Below, piece by piece: positions 9,872 to 18,509 of a stretch of 64,000 nucleotides of DNA (its first letter is position 1; every line of letters starts with the position of its first letter). Source of the stretch: Pleionea sp. CnH1-48 (lineage in GTDB: Bacteria > Pseudomonadota > Gammaproteobacteria > Enterobacterales > Kangiellaceae); the NCBI RefSeq assembly GCF_024124665.1, contig NZ_JAMXSB010000015.1, positions 1 to 64,000 of the forward strand, given 5' to 3'. The notes below the pieces were generated by a model that did not search any database, was not told the origin of the DNA, and saw only the letters and a program-made list of their open reading frames with translations. A program made the position numbers and the translations under genes.

Positions 9872-9899
9872 AAAGAGCCTCCATTAGGGAGGCTCTTTT
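9872..9899 (+). terminator. Intrinsic terminator after glnS
   Basis: An 11-bp perfect stem (AAAGAGCCTCC at 9872-9882, GGAGGCTCTTT at 9888-9898) with a five-base loop and a short T-run lies 20 bases past the glnS stop. Confidence 0.9.
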
Positions 9900-10098
9900 G
9901 TTTGTGTAACAGGAAATAAGGCTTCTAAGTGTAAGGAAAATCGACACCCAGGGCTGATGAGCCGACGCATCCGTCGAAACGAAATGTCATTGCGACTAAT
10001 GCCGGGCTTGCTGGTTTATTATTCGATATAATTTTAATGAGGGCGTGTCGCATAATGTATACACAAATAAAGAAAAGTAAGACTTCAGGTTTAATTGC

Positions 10099-11172
10099 AT
10101 GAAACAACTCAAAGATCTATTCGTCAACCGGGATTATTTGTTCTGGTTTCTCAACTTATCTGGCTGGGCTGGATGGGCGCTGACGTCGTATCTTGCTGGT
10201 CGCTATTGGGGCGTTAAATGGGGGCTTATCGATTATCGATTGGTGGGAGCGCTCATTGGATTGTTTATTTGTGTTCTTTTGCGCAGATTGTATCAACGAA
10301 TATGGAACAGCAGCTTAGCGGTACGATTGATTGCTGTTTTGGCGGTTTCTTATATATGTGCGGCGCTCATGGCTGCATTCACTAATTTCTATTTATGGAA
10401 TTTCCATGATGATGGCTATGTGCCGTCTTACTTTATGAAGTATTTTAAGGGCGTCACTCATATCTACTATGTATTTTTATGTTGGAGTGGCCTCTACTTT
10501 GGTTTTAAGTTTTATCAGGGAATGCAGGAAGCAACTCAAAAAGCCCTCAAAGCAAATTCTCTGGCTCATCAAGCCCAATTAAAAATGCTGCGTTATCAGC
10601 TAAACCCGCATTTTTTATTTAACACTTTAAATGCCATATCGACTTTGGTGCTAGAGCAAAATACCAAAAGAGCGAACGATATGGTCACTCGCTTGTCTAA
10701 CTTTTTGCGCTATTCTTTAGATAATGATCCCATGCAAAAAGTGACCTTATCGCAAGAGATTAACGCACTCAAATTGTATTTAGGCATAGAAAAAGTTCGG
10801 TTCGAAGAACGTCTGGTATTGAGCTTTGATATTGAAGAGCAAGCGAATGAAGCTTTGATTCCCAGCTTGTTGCTTCAACCCATGGTGGAGAACTCAATTA
10901 AATATGCCATCGCTAAAGCAGAAAATGGCGGTACGATTACAATAAAGGCCAAAGTGTTTGCGCGAGAGTTGCTGTTGGAACTCAGTGATGACGGCCCCGG
11001 CATCAAGCTTGTTAATGGCGAGATACCCAATGGTTTAGGCGTCGGTGTGCGCAATACCCGTGAACGACTCAGTGAACTCTATGGTGATAAGCACGCATTT
11101 GAGTTAAGCAATCGAGTGCCAAATGGGTTACAGGTCAGTATTCGTATTCCTTACGAAAAAGAAAAAGTATAG
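10099..11172 (+). CDS. LytS/YpdA-type sensor histidine kinase
   Basis: Membrane sensor kinase of the His_kinase (LytS/AlgZ) class. The first 150 residues form four hydrophobic segments (around 14-34, 45-63, 75-95, 115-135). The phosphoacceptor block RYQLNPHFLFNTLNAIS has His171. An HATPase domain follows, with the N-box LLLQPMVENSIKYA and the G-box DDGPGI. The response-regulator gene begins eight bases after the stop and has a LytTR output domain, the usual partner for this kinase type. The stimulus is unknown; no dedicated sensory domain is recognisable beyond the membrane segments. Confidence 0.93.
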   Translation: MKQLKDLFVNRDYLFWFLNLSGWAGWALTSYLAGRYWGVKWGLIDYRLVGALIGLFICVLLRRLYQRIWNSSLAVRLIAVLAVSYICAALMAAFTNFYLWNFHDDGYVPSYFMKYFKGVTHIYYVFLCWSGLYFGFKFYQGMQEATQKALKANSLAHQAQLKMLRYQLNPHFLFNTLNAISTLVLEQNTKRANDMVTRLSNFLRYSLDNDPMQKVTLSQEINALKLYLGIEKVRFEERLVLSFDIEEQANEALIPSLLLQPMVENSIKYAIAKAENGGTITIKAKVFARELLLELSDDGPGIKLVNGEIPNGLGVGVRNTRERLSELYGDKHAFELSNRVPNGLQVSIRIPYEKEKV

Positions 11173-11180
11173 GTGTTTTT

Positions 11181-11978
11181 ATGATAAAAGCCGTGATCGT
11201 TGATGATGAATCTTTAGCCCGACGCGGATTACAGCTCAGACTCAAGCAGTTTGATGATATAGAAGTGATTGCGGAATGCTGCAACGGAAAAGAAGCACTA
11301 CAGGCCGTTGCCGAGCATCAGCCTCAACTTATGTTTCTTGATATCCAAATGCCCGGCATGGACGGATTTGATGTTGTTAAATCCATGCAAGGCGATAACA
11401 TGCCTCTCGTTATCTTTGTCACAGCGTTCGACCAATACGCTATCGAGGCCTTCGAAGTTCATGCCGTCGACTATGTTCTTAAACCCGTTGAAGAAGAGCG
11501 ACTCGAACAAGCGCTTGTCAGAGCAAGAGATTATCTACAAAAAGAAGATGCCATCAGCGATAAAAAACGCCTGATGGATCTCATCACTCACATTACCGGG
11601 CAACATCCAACAGATCTCAACACCGACCTCAAAGCCGACTCTCCTGCAAAAGCTTACCCCGAAAAAATAGCCATCAAAGATCGTGGTGAAATCAGCTTTG
11701 TAAAAACTCAGGACATAGAATGGGTTGAAGCCGCAGGTGACTACATGTGTATCCACGCCAACGGTGAAGTCCACGTACTCCGCAGCACTCTCAAACAACT
11801 TGAAGGCCAACTCAATCCAACTCACTTTCAACGCATTCACCGTTCAACCATCGTCAACATGGACTGCGTCGAAAAAGTGTGTTCCCACATTAACAGTGAA
11901 TATTTTTTGGTGCTAAAAGGTGGCGCTCGGTTGAAGATGAGTAGGAGCTACAAGGATAAAATTAAACACTTTCTCTGA
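11181..11978 (+). CDS. LytTR-family response regulator
   Basis: Response regulator with an N-terminal receiver domain (about 1-120; DD at 8-9, phosphoacceptor Asp54 in MFLDIQMPG, conserved Thr in FVTAFD, Lys in VLKPV) and a C-terminal LytTR DNA-binding domain (about 160-265), which contains WVEAAGDYMCIH and FQRIHRSTIVNM. Such regulators bind direct repeats with DNA bending and often control exopolysaccharide, virulence or membrane genes. A spacer of about 40 residues separates the domains. The stop codon abuts the first arm of a long inverted repeat leading into the 90-bp repeat array, so the 3' end of this transcript is highly structured. Confidence 0.94.
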   Translation: MIKAVIVDDESLARRGLQLRLKQFDDIEVIAECCNGKEALQAVAEHQPQLMFLDIQMPGMDGFDVVKSMQGDNMPLVIFVTAFDQYAIEAFEVHAVDYVLKPVEEERLEQALVRARDYLQKEDAISDKKRLMDLITHITGQHPTDLNTDLKADSPAKAYPEKIAIKDRGEISFVKTQDIEWVEAAGDYMCIHANGEVHVLRSTLKQLEGQLNPTHFQRIHRSTIVNMDCVEKVCSHINSEYFLVLKGGARLKMSRSYKDKIKHFL

Positions 11979-12838
11979 TGTGGCACTCTGTGCTCATCAA
12001 TCTCTGCGTTGAAAGTGCTCATTTATACTTATAAACTGCGCGCTTTCGCCTTGACCTTGATGAGCACAGAGCGCCACAGGTCTAATTAAATCTCTGCGTT
12101 GAAAGTGCTCATTTATACTTATAAACTGCGCGCTTTCGCCTTGATCTTGATGAGCACAGAGCGCCACAGGTCTAATTAAATCTCTGCGTTGAAAGTGCTC
12201 ATTTATACTTATAAACTGCGCGCTTTCGCCTTGATCTTGATGAGCACAGAGCGCCATAAGTCTAATTAATTTTCTGCGTTGAAAGTGCTCATTTATACTT
12301 ATAAACTGCGCGCTTTCGCCTTGACCTTGATGAGCACAGAGCGCCACAGGTCTAATTAAATCTCTGCGTTGAAAGTGCTCATTTATACTTATAAACTGCG
12401 CGCTTTCGCCTTGATCTTGATGAGCACAGAGCGCTACAGGTCTAACTAAATCTCTGCGTTGAAAGTGCTCATTTATACTTATAAACTGCGCGCTTTCGCC
12501 TTGATCTTGATGAGTACAGAGCGCCACAGATCTAATTAAATCTCTGCGTTGAAACTGCTCATTTATACTTATAAACTGTGCGCTTTCGCCTTGACCTTGA
12601 TGAGCACAGAGCGCCACAGGTCTAATTAAATCTCTGCGTTGAAAGTACTCATTTATACTTATAAACTGCGCGCTTTCGCCTTGATCTTGATGAGCACAGA
12701 GCGCTACAAGTCTAATTAAATCTCTGCGTTGAAAGTGCTCATTTATACTTATAAACTGCGCGCTTTCGCCTTGATCTTGATGAGCACAGAGCGCCACAAG
12801 TCTAATTAATTTTCTGCGTTGAAAGAGTTCATTTATAA
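11979..12838. repeat. Tandem array of a 90-bp hairpin-forming repeat (9 full copies plus partial)
   Basis: Nine head-to-tail copies start at 12001, 12091, 12181, 12271, 12361, 12451, 12541, 12631 and 12721. A truncated tenth begins at 12811, and copies differ at only a few bases. Each unit can fold locally: GAAAGTGC and GCGCTTTC (12011-12018 with 12040-12047 in copy 1) close a stem that contains TTTAT/ATAAA. The 21 bases at 11979-11999, right after the LytTR stop, are nearly the reverse complement of 12059-12079, giving a long first hairpin. Because 90 is divisible by three, one minus-strand frame stays open (11997-12797) as a 30-residue repeat, but I see no start site, signal or recognised domain and treat it as probably non-coding. 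Confidence 0.9.
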
Positions 12839-13105
12839 GCCGTGTTCTACCATTTTTTCTTGGATGAACAAGCTACACTGAGCTAGTTAGAGTTTCTCTA
12901 TTTGAATTGATTTTTTGAAGTTTATATAATGAATTATATTCAGGATGAATAACGATATAAGCCAGTGAATTAGGCGTAGTATGAGTAGGGCTATATTTCG
13001 GAAGGACTGGCTCAAAATATAATAGACAGAAGAATATCTTGATGATATCGAGAGTTGTTGCCACTGCTCGTTTCGAATCTAAATTATTTTTCGGGTGACC
13101 TTATC

Positions 13106-13882
13106 GTGTACGAAAATGAATTAAAAGAAATAGAATCCATTATTGGTAAAGCCTTACCAATAGAGTTTAAGACTTATGTAAATAAATTAGAAGATGACTG
13201 GTTGGAGCCTAGTTATTCTTTTCCTCTAAAAGAGCCGACACCTTTCGGCAGTGGAGTGATCGAAAGCTTATTTGTTCCAGTCGCTGAGTATTTAGCAGAA
13301 GACGAGTTTTTTGAGCTAGGAATGTTGTGTATTGGAAATAATATGTTTGGCTGTGGAGTCTACTTATCAATGCGAGAGGAAGATTTTGGTGCTGTATATT
13401 ATTGGGATCATGAACAACGATGTTTTTGGGAGGATGAGGTTTTCTATCGGATGTTTCCTAATTTGTCCGAAGGTATCGCTAACTATTTGGAGCTTAGAAA
13501 AAAGAGGAAAGTACTGCAAGAGGGTGAATCTCTTGTGAGCTTTTATAAGGCCGCTGACTCATTTGTTGAATTTATTGATTGTTGGGAGCCTATGGATGAT
13601 GAGAGCGATGAAGAAATCAGTGATGACTATAAGGCTGTATTAGAGTTAGTTCAGCAAAACACTCTTGAAGGGGGCAAAAAAGTTATTAGTCAGTTTGGTA
13701 AAAACTACTTGAGTGACTACCAACATAACTTATGCGAGCTGGCTGCTATCTTTAATGCTGTGAATTGCCTGGATTATTTTATTGAGCAAGGACTAGAGAC
13801 AGGAAATGCTTTCACTTTTGCAGAAAATAATAACCATACTAAAATTCTAGAGCTTCTAAAAACAAGAGGTTTGTGCCCATAG
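13106..13882 (+). CDS. SUKH (SMI1/KNR4)-like protein with C-terminal ankyrin-like tail
   Basis: The first 150 residues have the SMI1/KNR4 (SUKH) pattern: an N-terminal helix ELKEIESIIGKALPIEFKTYV, a central hydrophobic-aromatic segment FELGMLCIGNNMFGCGVYLSM, then a strand with VYYWDHE. SUKH proteins are common as immunity proteins against polymorphic toxins and also occur as solo genes. The last 70 residues (ELAAIFNAVNCLDYFIEQG and TFAENNNHTKILELL) resemble one or two ankyrin-type helical hairpins. I place the start at GTG 13106, directly before the domain, with a GGGTGA-like site upstream; an upstream TTG at 13055 is possible. No toxin gene is adjacent. The gene lies just after the 90-bp array and is AT-rich. 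Confidence 0.7.
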   Translation: MYENELKEIESIIGKALPIEFKTYVNKLEDDWLEPSYSFPLKEPTPFGSGVIESLFVPVAEYLAEDEFFELGMLCIGNNMFGCGVYLSMREEDFGAVYYWDHEQRCFWEDEVFYRMFPNLSEGIANYLELRKKRKVLQEGESLVSFYKAADSFVEFIDCWEPMDDESDEEISDDYKAVLELVQQNTLEGGKKVISQFGKNYLSDYQHNLCELAAIFNAVNCLDYFIEQGLETGNAFTFAENNNHTKILELLKTRGLCP

Positions 13883-13912
13883 GTTTCTCAGGAGTGGTAA
13901 GCTGTTTATAAA

Positions 13913-14737
13913 TTATAGCTTTGCCGACTCGAATACCCAGGCGACGGCCAGACCCACATAAACATTGTCCTTTTGTCTAACCAAAGGGCTATCGATAAAG
14001 GTTGCGTTCTCAAGCGAGCGGTGACGGGCAAAGGTGCCAACCCAAAAGTCGCCGCTGCGATAGGTGAGCCCCACGATAAATTGGTACCCGCCAAAACCTC
14101 GATCAGCCTCATAAGCTGGGCGTTCTGTTGTCGCGAAATCTGGCGCAACGGAGTAATAAAAGTCATGGAAGTCTTTGTTGGAGTGATACAAGCTTGTTAT
14201 GGTTGTGAGTTGCCATTTATCGCCATTTACATACCAATCTTTTTCGGTTCTAAACGTTGGGCTTAGTTGCCAACCGCTGTAATCAAGATAACTGAAGTCA
14301 GTTGTGATGGCTATTCTTAGAGGGAACTCAAAGGTCGCTGAGAAGCCTTCTTCATGAATCCACTTATAGTTGATTGCTGGGCCAGTTTGAATCAACCAAT
14401 CTAAATCGGGCATGCCTTTGCGCGCATCATTTTCTTCGCTTTCAATCGGAAAAGTACCCCAAAAGCTATAGTCTAGCTCCCAGGTATCGGATTCAATGAG
14501 ATGCCTTTTGGCACCCGTTTGATCGAAGGAGAATTTGTTACTTTTATAAACCAGATAAGGGAAGGGAAAGGCGACGGTTTTGGTTTGATCACTGCCCTCA
14601 TAGTGAGGGACATAAACAGTCGCGACGCTCACGCCGATCTCTAAAAGCGCTTCGTCTTCAGAGAGAGAGGCATTGGCATGACTATTTACTGCGAGAGTAC
14701 TGAATAATAAGCTGGCAAACAACGTTAGTGGTTTCAT
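13913..14737 (-). CDS. MipA/OmpV family outer-membrane protein
   Basis: A 274-residue protein with a signal peptide (MKPLTLFASLLFSTLAVNSHA, cleavage near residue 22-23). It then has alternating hydrophobic strands typical of a small beta-barrel, ending in an aromatic-rich last strand (VYVGLAVAWVF). The pattern ATVYVPHYEGSDQTKTVAFPFPYLVYKS is diagnostic of MipA/OmpV, which scaffolds murein enzymes in E. coli or is an osmolarity-linked porin-like protein in Vibrio. The gene stands alone between SUKH and greB; no regulator is adjacent. The specific function is unresolved. Confidence 0.88.
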   Translation of the reverse strand: MKPLTLFASLLFSTLAVNSHANASLSEDEALLEIGVSVATVYVPHYEGSDQTKTVAFPFPYLVYKSNKFSFDQTGAKRHLIESDTWELDYSFWGTFPIESEENDARKGMPDLDWLIQTGPAINYKWIHEEGFSATFEFPLRIAITTDFSYLDYSGWQLSPTFRTEKDWYVNGDKWQLTTITSLYHSNKDFHDFYYSVAPDFATTERPAYEADRGFGGYQFIVGLTYRSGDFWVGTFARHRSLENATFIDSPLVRQKDNVYVGLAVAWVFESAKL

Positions 14738-14827
14738 AGTTCATTACATTAGTGATGGTCGGGTCGCAAAATAAGGCTTTTTTTGAGCTTTGGCTAGTCG
14801 GATCACTCAGTTTTTTAATGTTGAGGA

Positions 14828-15304
14828 CTATTTCTGATAATCTATCTTATTAATGTAGTAGACTTTCTGACCTTCTGGGGAACGAACGATCACTTCATCA
14901 TCCATTTGCTTTTTTAGTAAAGCGCGTGCCAAAGGCGAGTCGATACTAATATACTCTGGTGCTATGTCGAATTCATCCGAACCTACCAGGCGATAGCTAA
15001 ACTGGTTGCCGTCCTCATCTTCCAGTTCAACAAAGGCTCCAAAAAAAACACGAGATTGATCCGATGGTAAGTGTTCGACTACCTGCATTTCACTGGTGCG
15101 TTTTTGCAGGTAACGAATACGTCTATCCATTTCTCTTAGCTGCTTTTTTCGGTAGATATATTCAGCATTCTCAGAACGGTCACCTTCGGCAGCTGCGGCG
15201 GTAATCGCTTTAGTCACTTCGGGGCGTTTATTCTTCCAGAGATCGGCCAGCTCGTTTCTGAGCCGGGTTGCGCCTTCGCTGGTAATCAGGTTTGAACGAG
15301 CCAT
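14828..15304 (-). CDS. greB: Transcription elongation factor GreB
   Basis: A secondary-channel factor that rescues backtracked RNA polymerase by stimulating transcript cleavage. From Met at 15304 it is 158 residues, the length of E. coli GreB. The N-terminal coiled coil (about 6-75) ends in a tip with the acidic pair in AAEGDRSENAEYIYRKK, where Asp and Glu coordinate the catalytic metal. YIYRKK is GreB-like rather than GreA-like. A C-terminal FKBP-like domain follows. The frame extends five codons further, to a GTG inside a terminator stem, but MARSN is the family start. The ATG is directly preceded by an eight-base T-run that ends a perfect hairpin. Confidence 0.95.
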   Translation of the reverse strand: MARSNLITSEGATRLRNELADLWKNKRPEVTKAITAAAAEGDRSENAEYIYRKKQLREMDRRIRYLQKRTSEMQVVEHLPSDQSRVFFGAFVELEDEDGNQFSYRLVGSDEFDIAPEYISIDSPLARALLKKQMDDEVIVRSPEGQKVYYINKIDYQK

Positions 15305-15338
15305 AAAAAAAATTGCCACCCTATTTCTATGGTGGCAA
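15305..15338 (-). terminator. Intrinsic terminator abutting the greB start codon
   Basis: Reading the minus strand, an 8-bp perfect stem (TTGCCACC at 15338-15331, GGTGGCAA at 15320-15313, ten-base loop) is followed by eight T residues (15312-15305) and then directly by the greB ATG. It lies about 65 bases after the stop of the upstream nuclease gene, so it can end that transcript. It also sits exactly where the greB leader and ribosome site should be; the GGTGG of the 3' arm is the only Shine-Dalgarno-like sequence. Confidence 0.9.
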
Positions 15339-15401
15339 TACTACTTTACTTGCAATGGGAGTCAAGAGGGAATCGAAGCTCTCCCTCTTGTTAAATCTCC
15401 T

Positions 15402-17975
15402 TTACAGATTAACCGTTTTTGATGACTCAGAACCCTTGTCATCTTTCACCGTTAAAGTTGCGGACTCAGCATTCCACCAGAAGAATCGTAGTACCAGTGG
15501 ACCTACCGCCGTAAAGTCATCATTGAAAGACCACTTTGACTCAACGATTTGGCCGTCTTCGTCACTGCTTTTGCTTACGAACAAGTGAACGAACCAGAAA
15601 CGGTAAACATCAAAATCTGCTTCAGGGGCTTGATTAAGGTGAGAACCAGAAAGGTTTAGCTCGATGATAACAGGATCATGGTCTGACGCACGATAGGGGC
15701 CTGCATCATACAGATTGACCTTTTGTAGATCTGTTTTGTACTCAGTGTTGTAATCCAGAGCGCGTGGCTCGTCAGCATTGATGTGCCATTCTTTAATGCC
15801 TGTCACATTCGGCGTCAGGGCTTCGCTTGATAACGCGTGATCAAGGTAGCCAGATTGTCCATAAAAGACGAATGAGTAAGTTTTTTCACCTAATTTATCT
15901 GCAATAAGATTAGTGAAACCTCTGTCTTCAATCGCTTTAATAGGGTCTTCTTTAGCGTAAGCGTTCAGGTCACCCATAATCATCTGGTTATCGGTTTCAA
16001 CACCTGTTGGTTGAGTTGCTAACCAGTCAACAATAGCGTTGGATGCTTCGGTTCGTTTTTCATTCCAACAACCTTGGCCATCACCGGAATCATCGTTGGC
16101 ACTGCCATCTTTTGGACAGCTGCCTTTAGATTTGAAGTGATTGACAACCAGAGTGATGTGCTCATCTGATGCCAGCTCCAAGAAAGTTTGAGCTAAAGGC
16201 TGGCGGTTTTTGTCGTCGAAAGGATAGCTGCTTAATGTAGCGGCTGAACCTGCTTCGCTGACTTTATCGGTACGATAAATGAAGCCAACAGCAATGGCGT
16301 CACTACCAAGTTGCTCAAGGCCTGGATTAACAAAACCATAGACATCGCTGCCGTAAGCCAGATTTAAGGCGTCAACTAACTCTACAATAGCACTGAATTC
16401 GCCATAGCCATCGTTCTCGATTTCCATTAAACCAATGATATCTGAGTCCATTGCTAAAATCGCGCTAACAATTTTTTGTTTCTGACGTTCAAGCTCATCG
16501 GCGTTGTCGGCGCCACGAGGTGTTGGGAATCCACCACCCTGACCGTCACCGTTAAAGAAGTTAAGAACGTTAAAGCTAGCTATTTTTAGACTACCAACAC
16601 CTGGCAGTGTAGGAACACCAGTGCGCGGGTTTGCTGATTCAAAGGTGGGTGTTTGAGTTGGGTGCAAACGGTATTGATTGAAAGAGTATCCTACGACTCC
16701 TGTAAGGTTAATGACCTTGTCGCCGCTACGTAGTGTGTTGTGGGCGCTTAACTCAGGTGCTGGATATGGAATCACCGTCGGGTTTTGTTTTGTCGAAGCA
16801 TCATCAACAATTAAGCGATTAAGGTTGTTTTGAGCTTGCTGCGCGATAGCATCAGCACCAGGCTTTGCTATAGCTGTTGGAACATACAAGCGGTCATTAG
16901 CTGAAACAACAAACTCACCGTAGCGAGACAGGTTGTAGTTTTCGGTAACAAATAGCGGCTCATTGAATGTAACCAGCATGCCTTCTACTGATTCCATAGC
17001 GTCAGCAGTTGCTGCTGGAAGCATGATGTTGGTTGATACCAGAGCTTCGTCAGCTGAGCCACAGTTCACAAATTCTTTTACGCTGCTTAGCTGAGTCTGG
17101 TTGTAGAATTCGCCCGCTTTGGCACGAACGCGAACAATATCACCAACGGCCAATTCTGGTGCGTTTGAGCCTGTGTAAACAAAGATACCTTCGGATGTTG
17201 TACTGTCACCATCTTGATCACTTACTTCTTCTTGCAGGTAAAAACCTTTCAATGAGTCGGCAGCTGTGAAGTTGGCAGTGACGATGGCTTCAACATTTAG
17301 TTCGCTACCTTTTAAGGTGGTTTCTGCCTGGTTGCCCTGGATTTCACTGATCAGTGTTGCAGAGTCACCACAGGAGCCGATTTCGGAGACCGGTGGTGTG
17401 TTGTCATTGTCTCCACCTTGATATTGACCAAGATCAGAAAAGTCATTTTTCTCGAATCCATCCCATTCGTTAGCTGGATCAAAGTCTGCGGTGGCATCAG
17501 TACGGCCAGACTGAACATTATTTTTGCGGCGAATAGTATTGTCTTTAGTACTCGTCAGGTCGTTGCCCCACTCAGAGCCAGGATCTACTCCTAATTGGCC
17601 GATTGAGTCGATAATGGTATCGCTTTTGGTCAAAGTGATGGCGTCATCACCATTAAACAAACCTCCGCCATAGGTTTGATTGGCGACGTCAAGAATAGCC
17701 GCGTCAGCAGAGCTATGAGCTAAAACATAAGAAGTTCCTGCGCTTAGTGAACCTGACAATTGAATCGAGGCTCCTGCAGACGTATTTCCGTTAAAAAATA
17801 CATTTAATGCGTAATCATCAAGAGTGACGCTTTCGGTTCCTAAATTGGTAATTTCAATGGCTTTGTTATTGCTGCTTCCTTCAACATACTCAGTAATTAA
17901 GACGTTGGCATTGACAGCAGATGCGCCAGTGGCGAGTAGTAATGCAGCGCAAACTGGTTTGAGCTGAGTGAACAT
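15402..17975 (-). CDS. ExeM/NucH-family extracellular endonuclease with lamin-tail domain
   Basis: A secreted nuclease of 857 residues, likely acting on extracellular DNA for phosphate or biofilm dispersal. In order: signal peptide (about 1-23); lamin-tail domain (about 24-130; LITEYVEGSSNNKAIEI); an OB-fold-like region (about 210-430; ISEIQGN, VEAIVTA); an endonuclease/exonuclease/phosphatase domain (about 460-770) with IASFNVLNFF, the metal Glu in IIGLMEIENDG, LVVNHFKSKG, MGDLNAY and the catalytic SDHDPVI. The last 75 residues look like a degenerate PKD domain (NQAPEADF, KDDKGSES) with an unusual aromatic insertion. Many homologues end in a GlyGly-CTERM anchor; none is seen here, so release to the medium is more likely. 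A hairpin at 15363-15390 follows the stop. Confidence 0.9.
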   Translation of the reverse strand: MFTQLKPVCAALLLATGASAVNANVLITEYVEGSSNNKAIEITNLGTESVTLDDYALNVFFNGNTSAGASIQLSGSLSAGTSYVLAHSSADAAILDVANQTYGGGLFNGDDAITLTKSDTIIDSIGQLGVDPGSEWGNDLTSTKDNTIRRKNNVQSGRTDATADFDPANEWDGFEKNDFSDLGQYQGGDNDNTPPVSEIGSCGDSATLISEIQGNQAETTLKGSELNVEAIVTANFTAADSLKGFYLQEEVSDQDGDSTTSEGIFVYTGSNAPELAVGDIVRVRAKAGEFYNQTQLSSVKEFVNCGSADEALVSTNIMLPAATADAMESVEGMLVTFNEPLFVTENYNLSRYGEFVVSANDRLYVPTAIAKPGADAIAQQAQNNLNRLIVDDASTKQNPTVIPYPAPELSAHNTLRSGDKVINLTGVVGYSFNQYRLHPTQTPTFESANPRTGVPTLPGVGSLKIASFNVLNFFNGDGQGGGFPTPRGADNADELERQKQKIVSAILAMDSDIIGLMEIENDGYGEFSAIVELVDALNLAYGSDVYGFVNPGLEQLGSDAIAVGFIYRTDKVSEAGSAATLSSYPFDDKNRQPLAQTFLELASDEHITLVVNHFKSKGSCPKDGSANDDSGDGQGCWNEKRTEASNAIVDWLATQPTGVETDNQMIMGDLNAYAKEDPIKAIEDRGFTNLIADKLGEKTYSFVFYGQSGYLDHALSSEALTPNVTGIKEWHINADEPRALDYNTEYKTDLQKVNLYDAGPYRASDHDPVIIELNLSGSHLNQAPEADFDVYRFWFVHLFVSKSSDEDGQIVESKWSFNDDFTAVGPLVLRFFWWNAESATLTVKDDKGSESSKTVNL

Positions 17976-18260
17976 AATATCCCCTATTAAGATGTTATTC
18001 GAATAGGGGCGATCTTGGCGGAGCTAACTTACAATTAGGTGCGAAATATCTTAAATTTATTTGAAAAATATGGGTCAGTTATGTGTTGTATTTCTTAAAA
18101 GAAGGTGATGAAAAATTGACACTAGTGTGACAACACTGATGGTTGGGCTGATAACGAAATTTGACGGGCGAACTTTGTGCTTGAGAAAACATACACAAAG
18201 CACTTCTCCGGAGTTGTTATTGGAAAACTCCGGATATCGATCTGCTAATGCGCAATGACT

Positions 18261-18452
18261 TTATGCGACTTTGGCTTTGTCCTCTAAAGGAACAATACGG
18301 TAACCCTTAGCAATAAGTTGGTTATCCGCGATAGAAACCTCATTACATTCTTGAGATTCATTGCTTGGTAACATTATTTGACCGCATTTAGCACATCCCT
18401 TGATACTAATACGACCCTTTACATAACTAACCCAGTGATGATTCCGTGACAT
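18261..18452 (-). CDS. Small CxxC protein of unknown function
   Basis: A 63-residue protein starting MSRNHHWVSYVKG. TAGGAG stands seven bases before this ATG, which decides the start over an upstream Met at 18509. It contains GCAKCGQIMLPS, a CxxCG knuckle with one further Cys (ESQECNE), so a small metal-binding or redox site is possible, but a complete four-cysteine zinc ribbon is absent. The C-terminus (LIAKGYRIVPLEDKAKVA) may form one strand pair. It is a single gene with no neighbour within 250 bases on its strand, and I do not recognise the family. Confidence 0.7.
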   Translation of the reverse strand: MSRNHHWVSYVKGRISIKGCAKCGQIMLPSNESQECNEVSIADNQLIAKGYRIVPLEDKAKVA

Positions 18453-18509
18453 GTGCTGGCTCCTACAATGTAAGTATAGTTGGCATACGAAATAGCTTAG
18501 TGCAAACAA

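Noticed and set aside
11997-12797. Minus-strand 266-codon open frame made of 30-residue repeats
   Set aside because: It is open because the 90-bp period is a multiple of three. It has no clear ribosome site, signal or domain, and the DNA shows conserved hairpins instead; kept only as part of the repeat feature.
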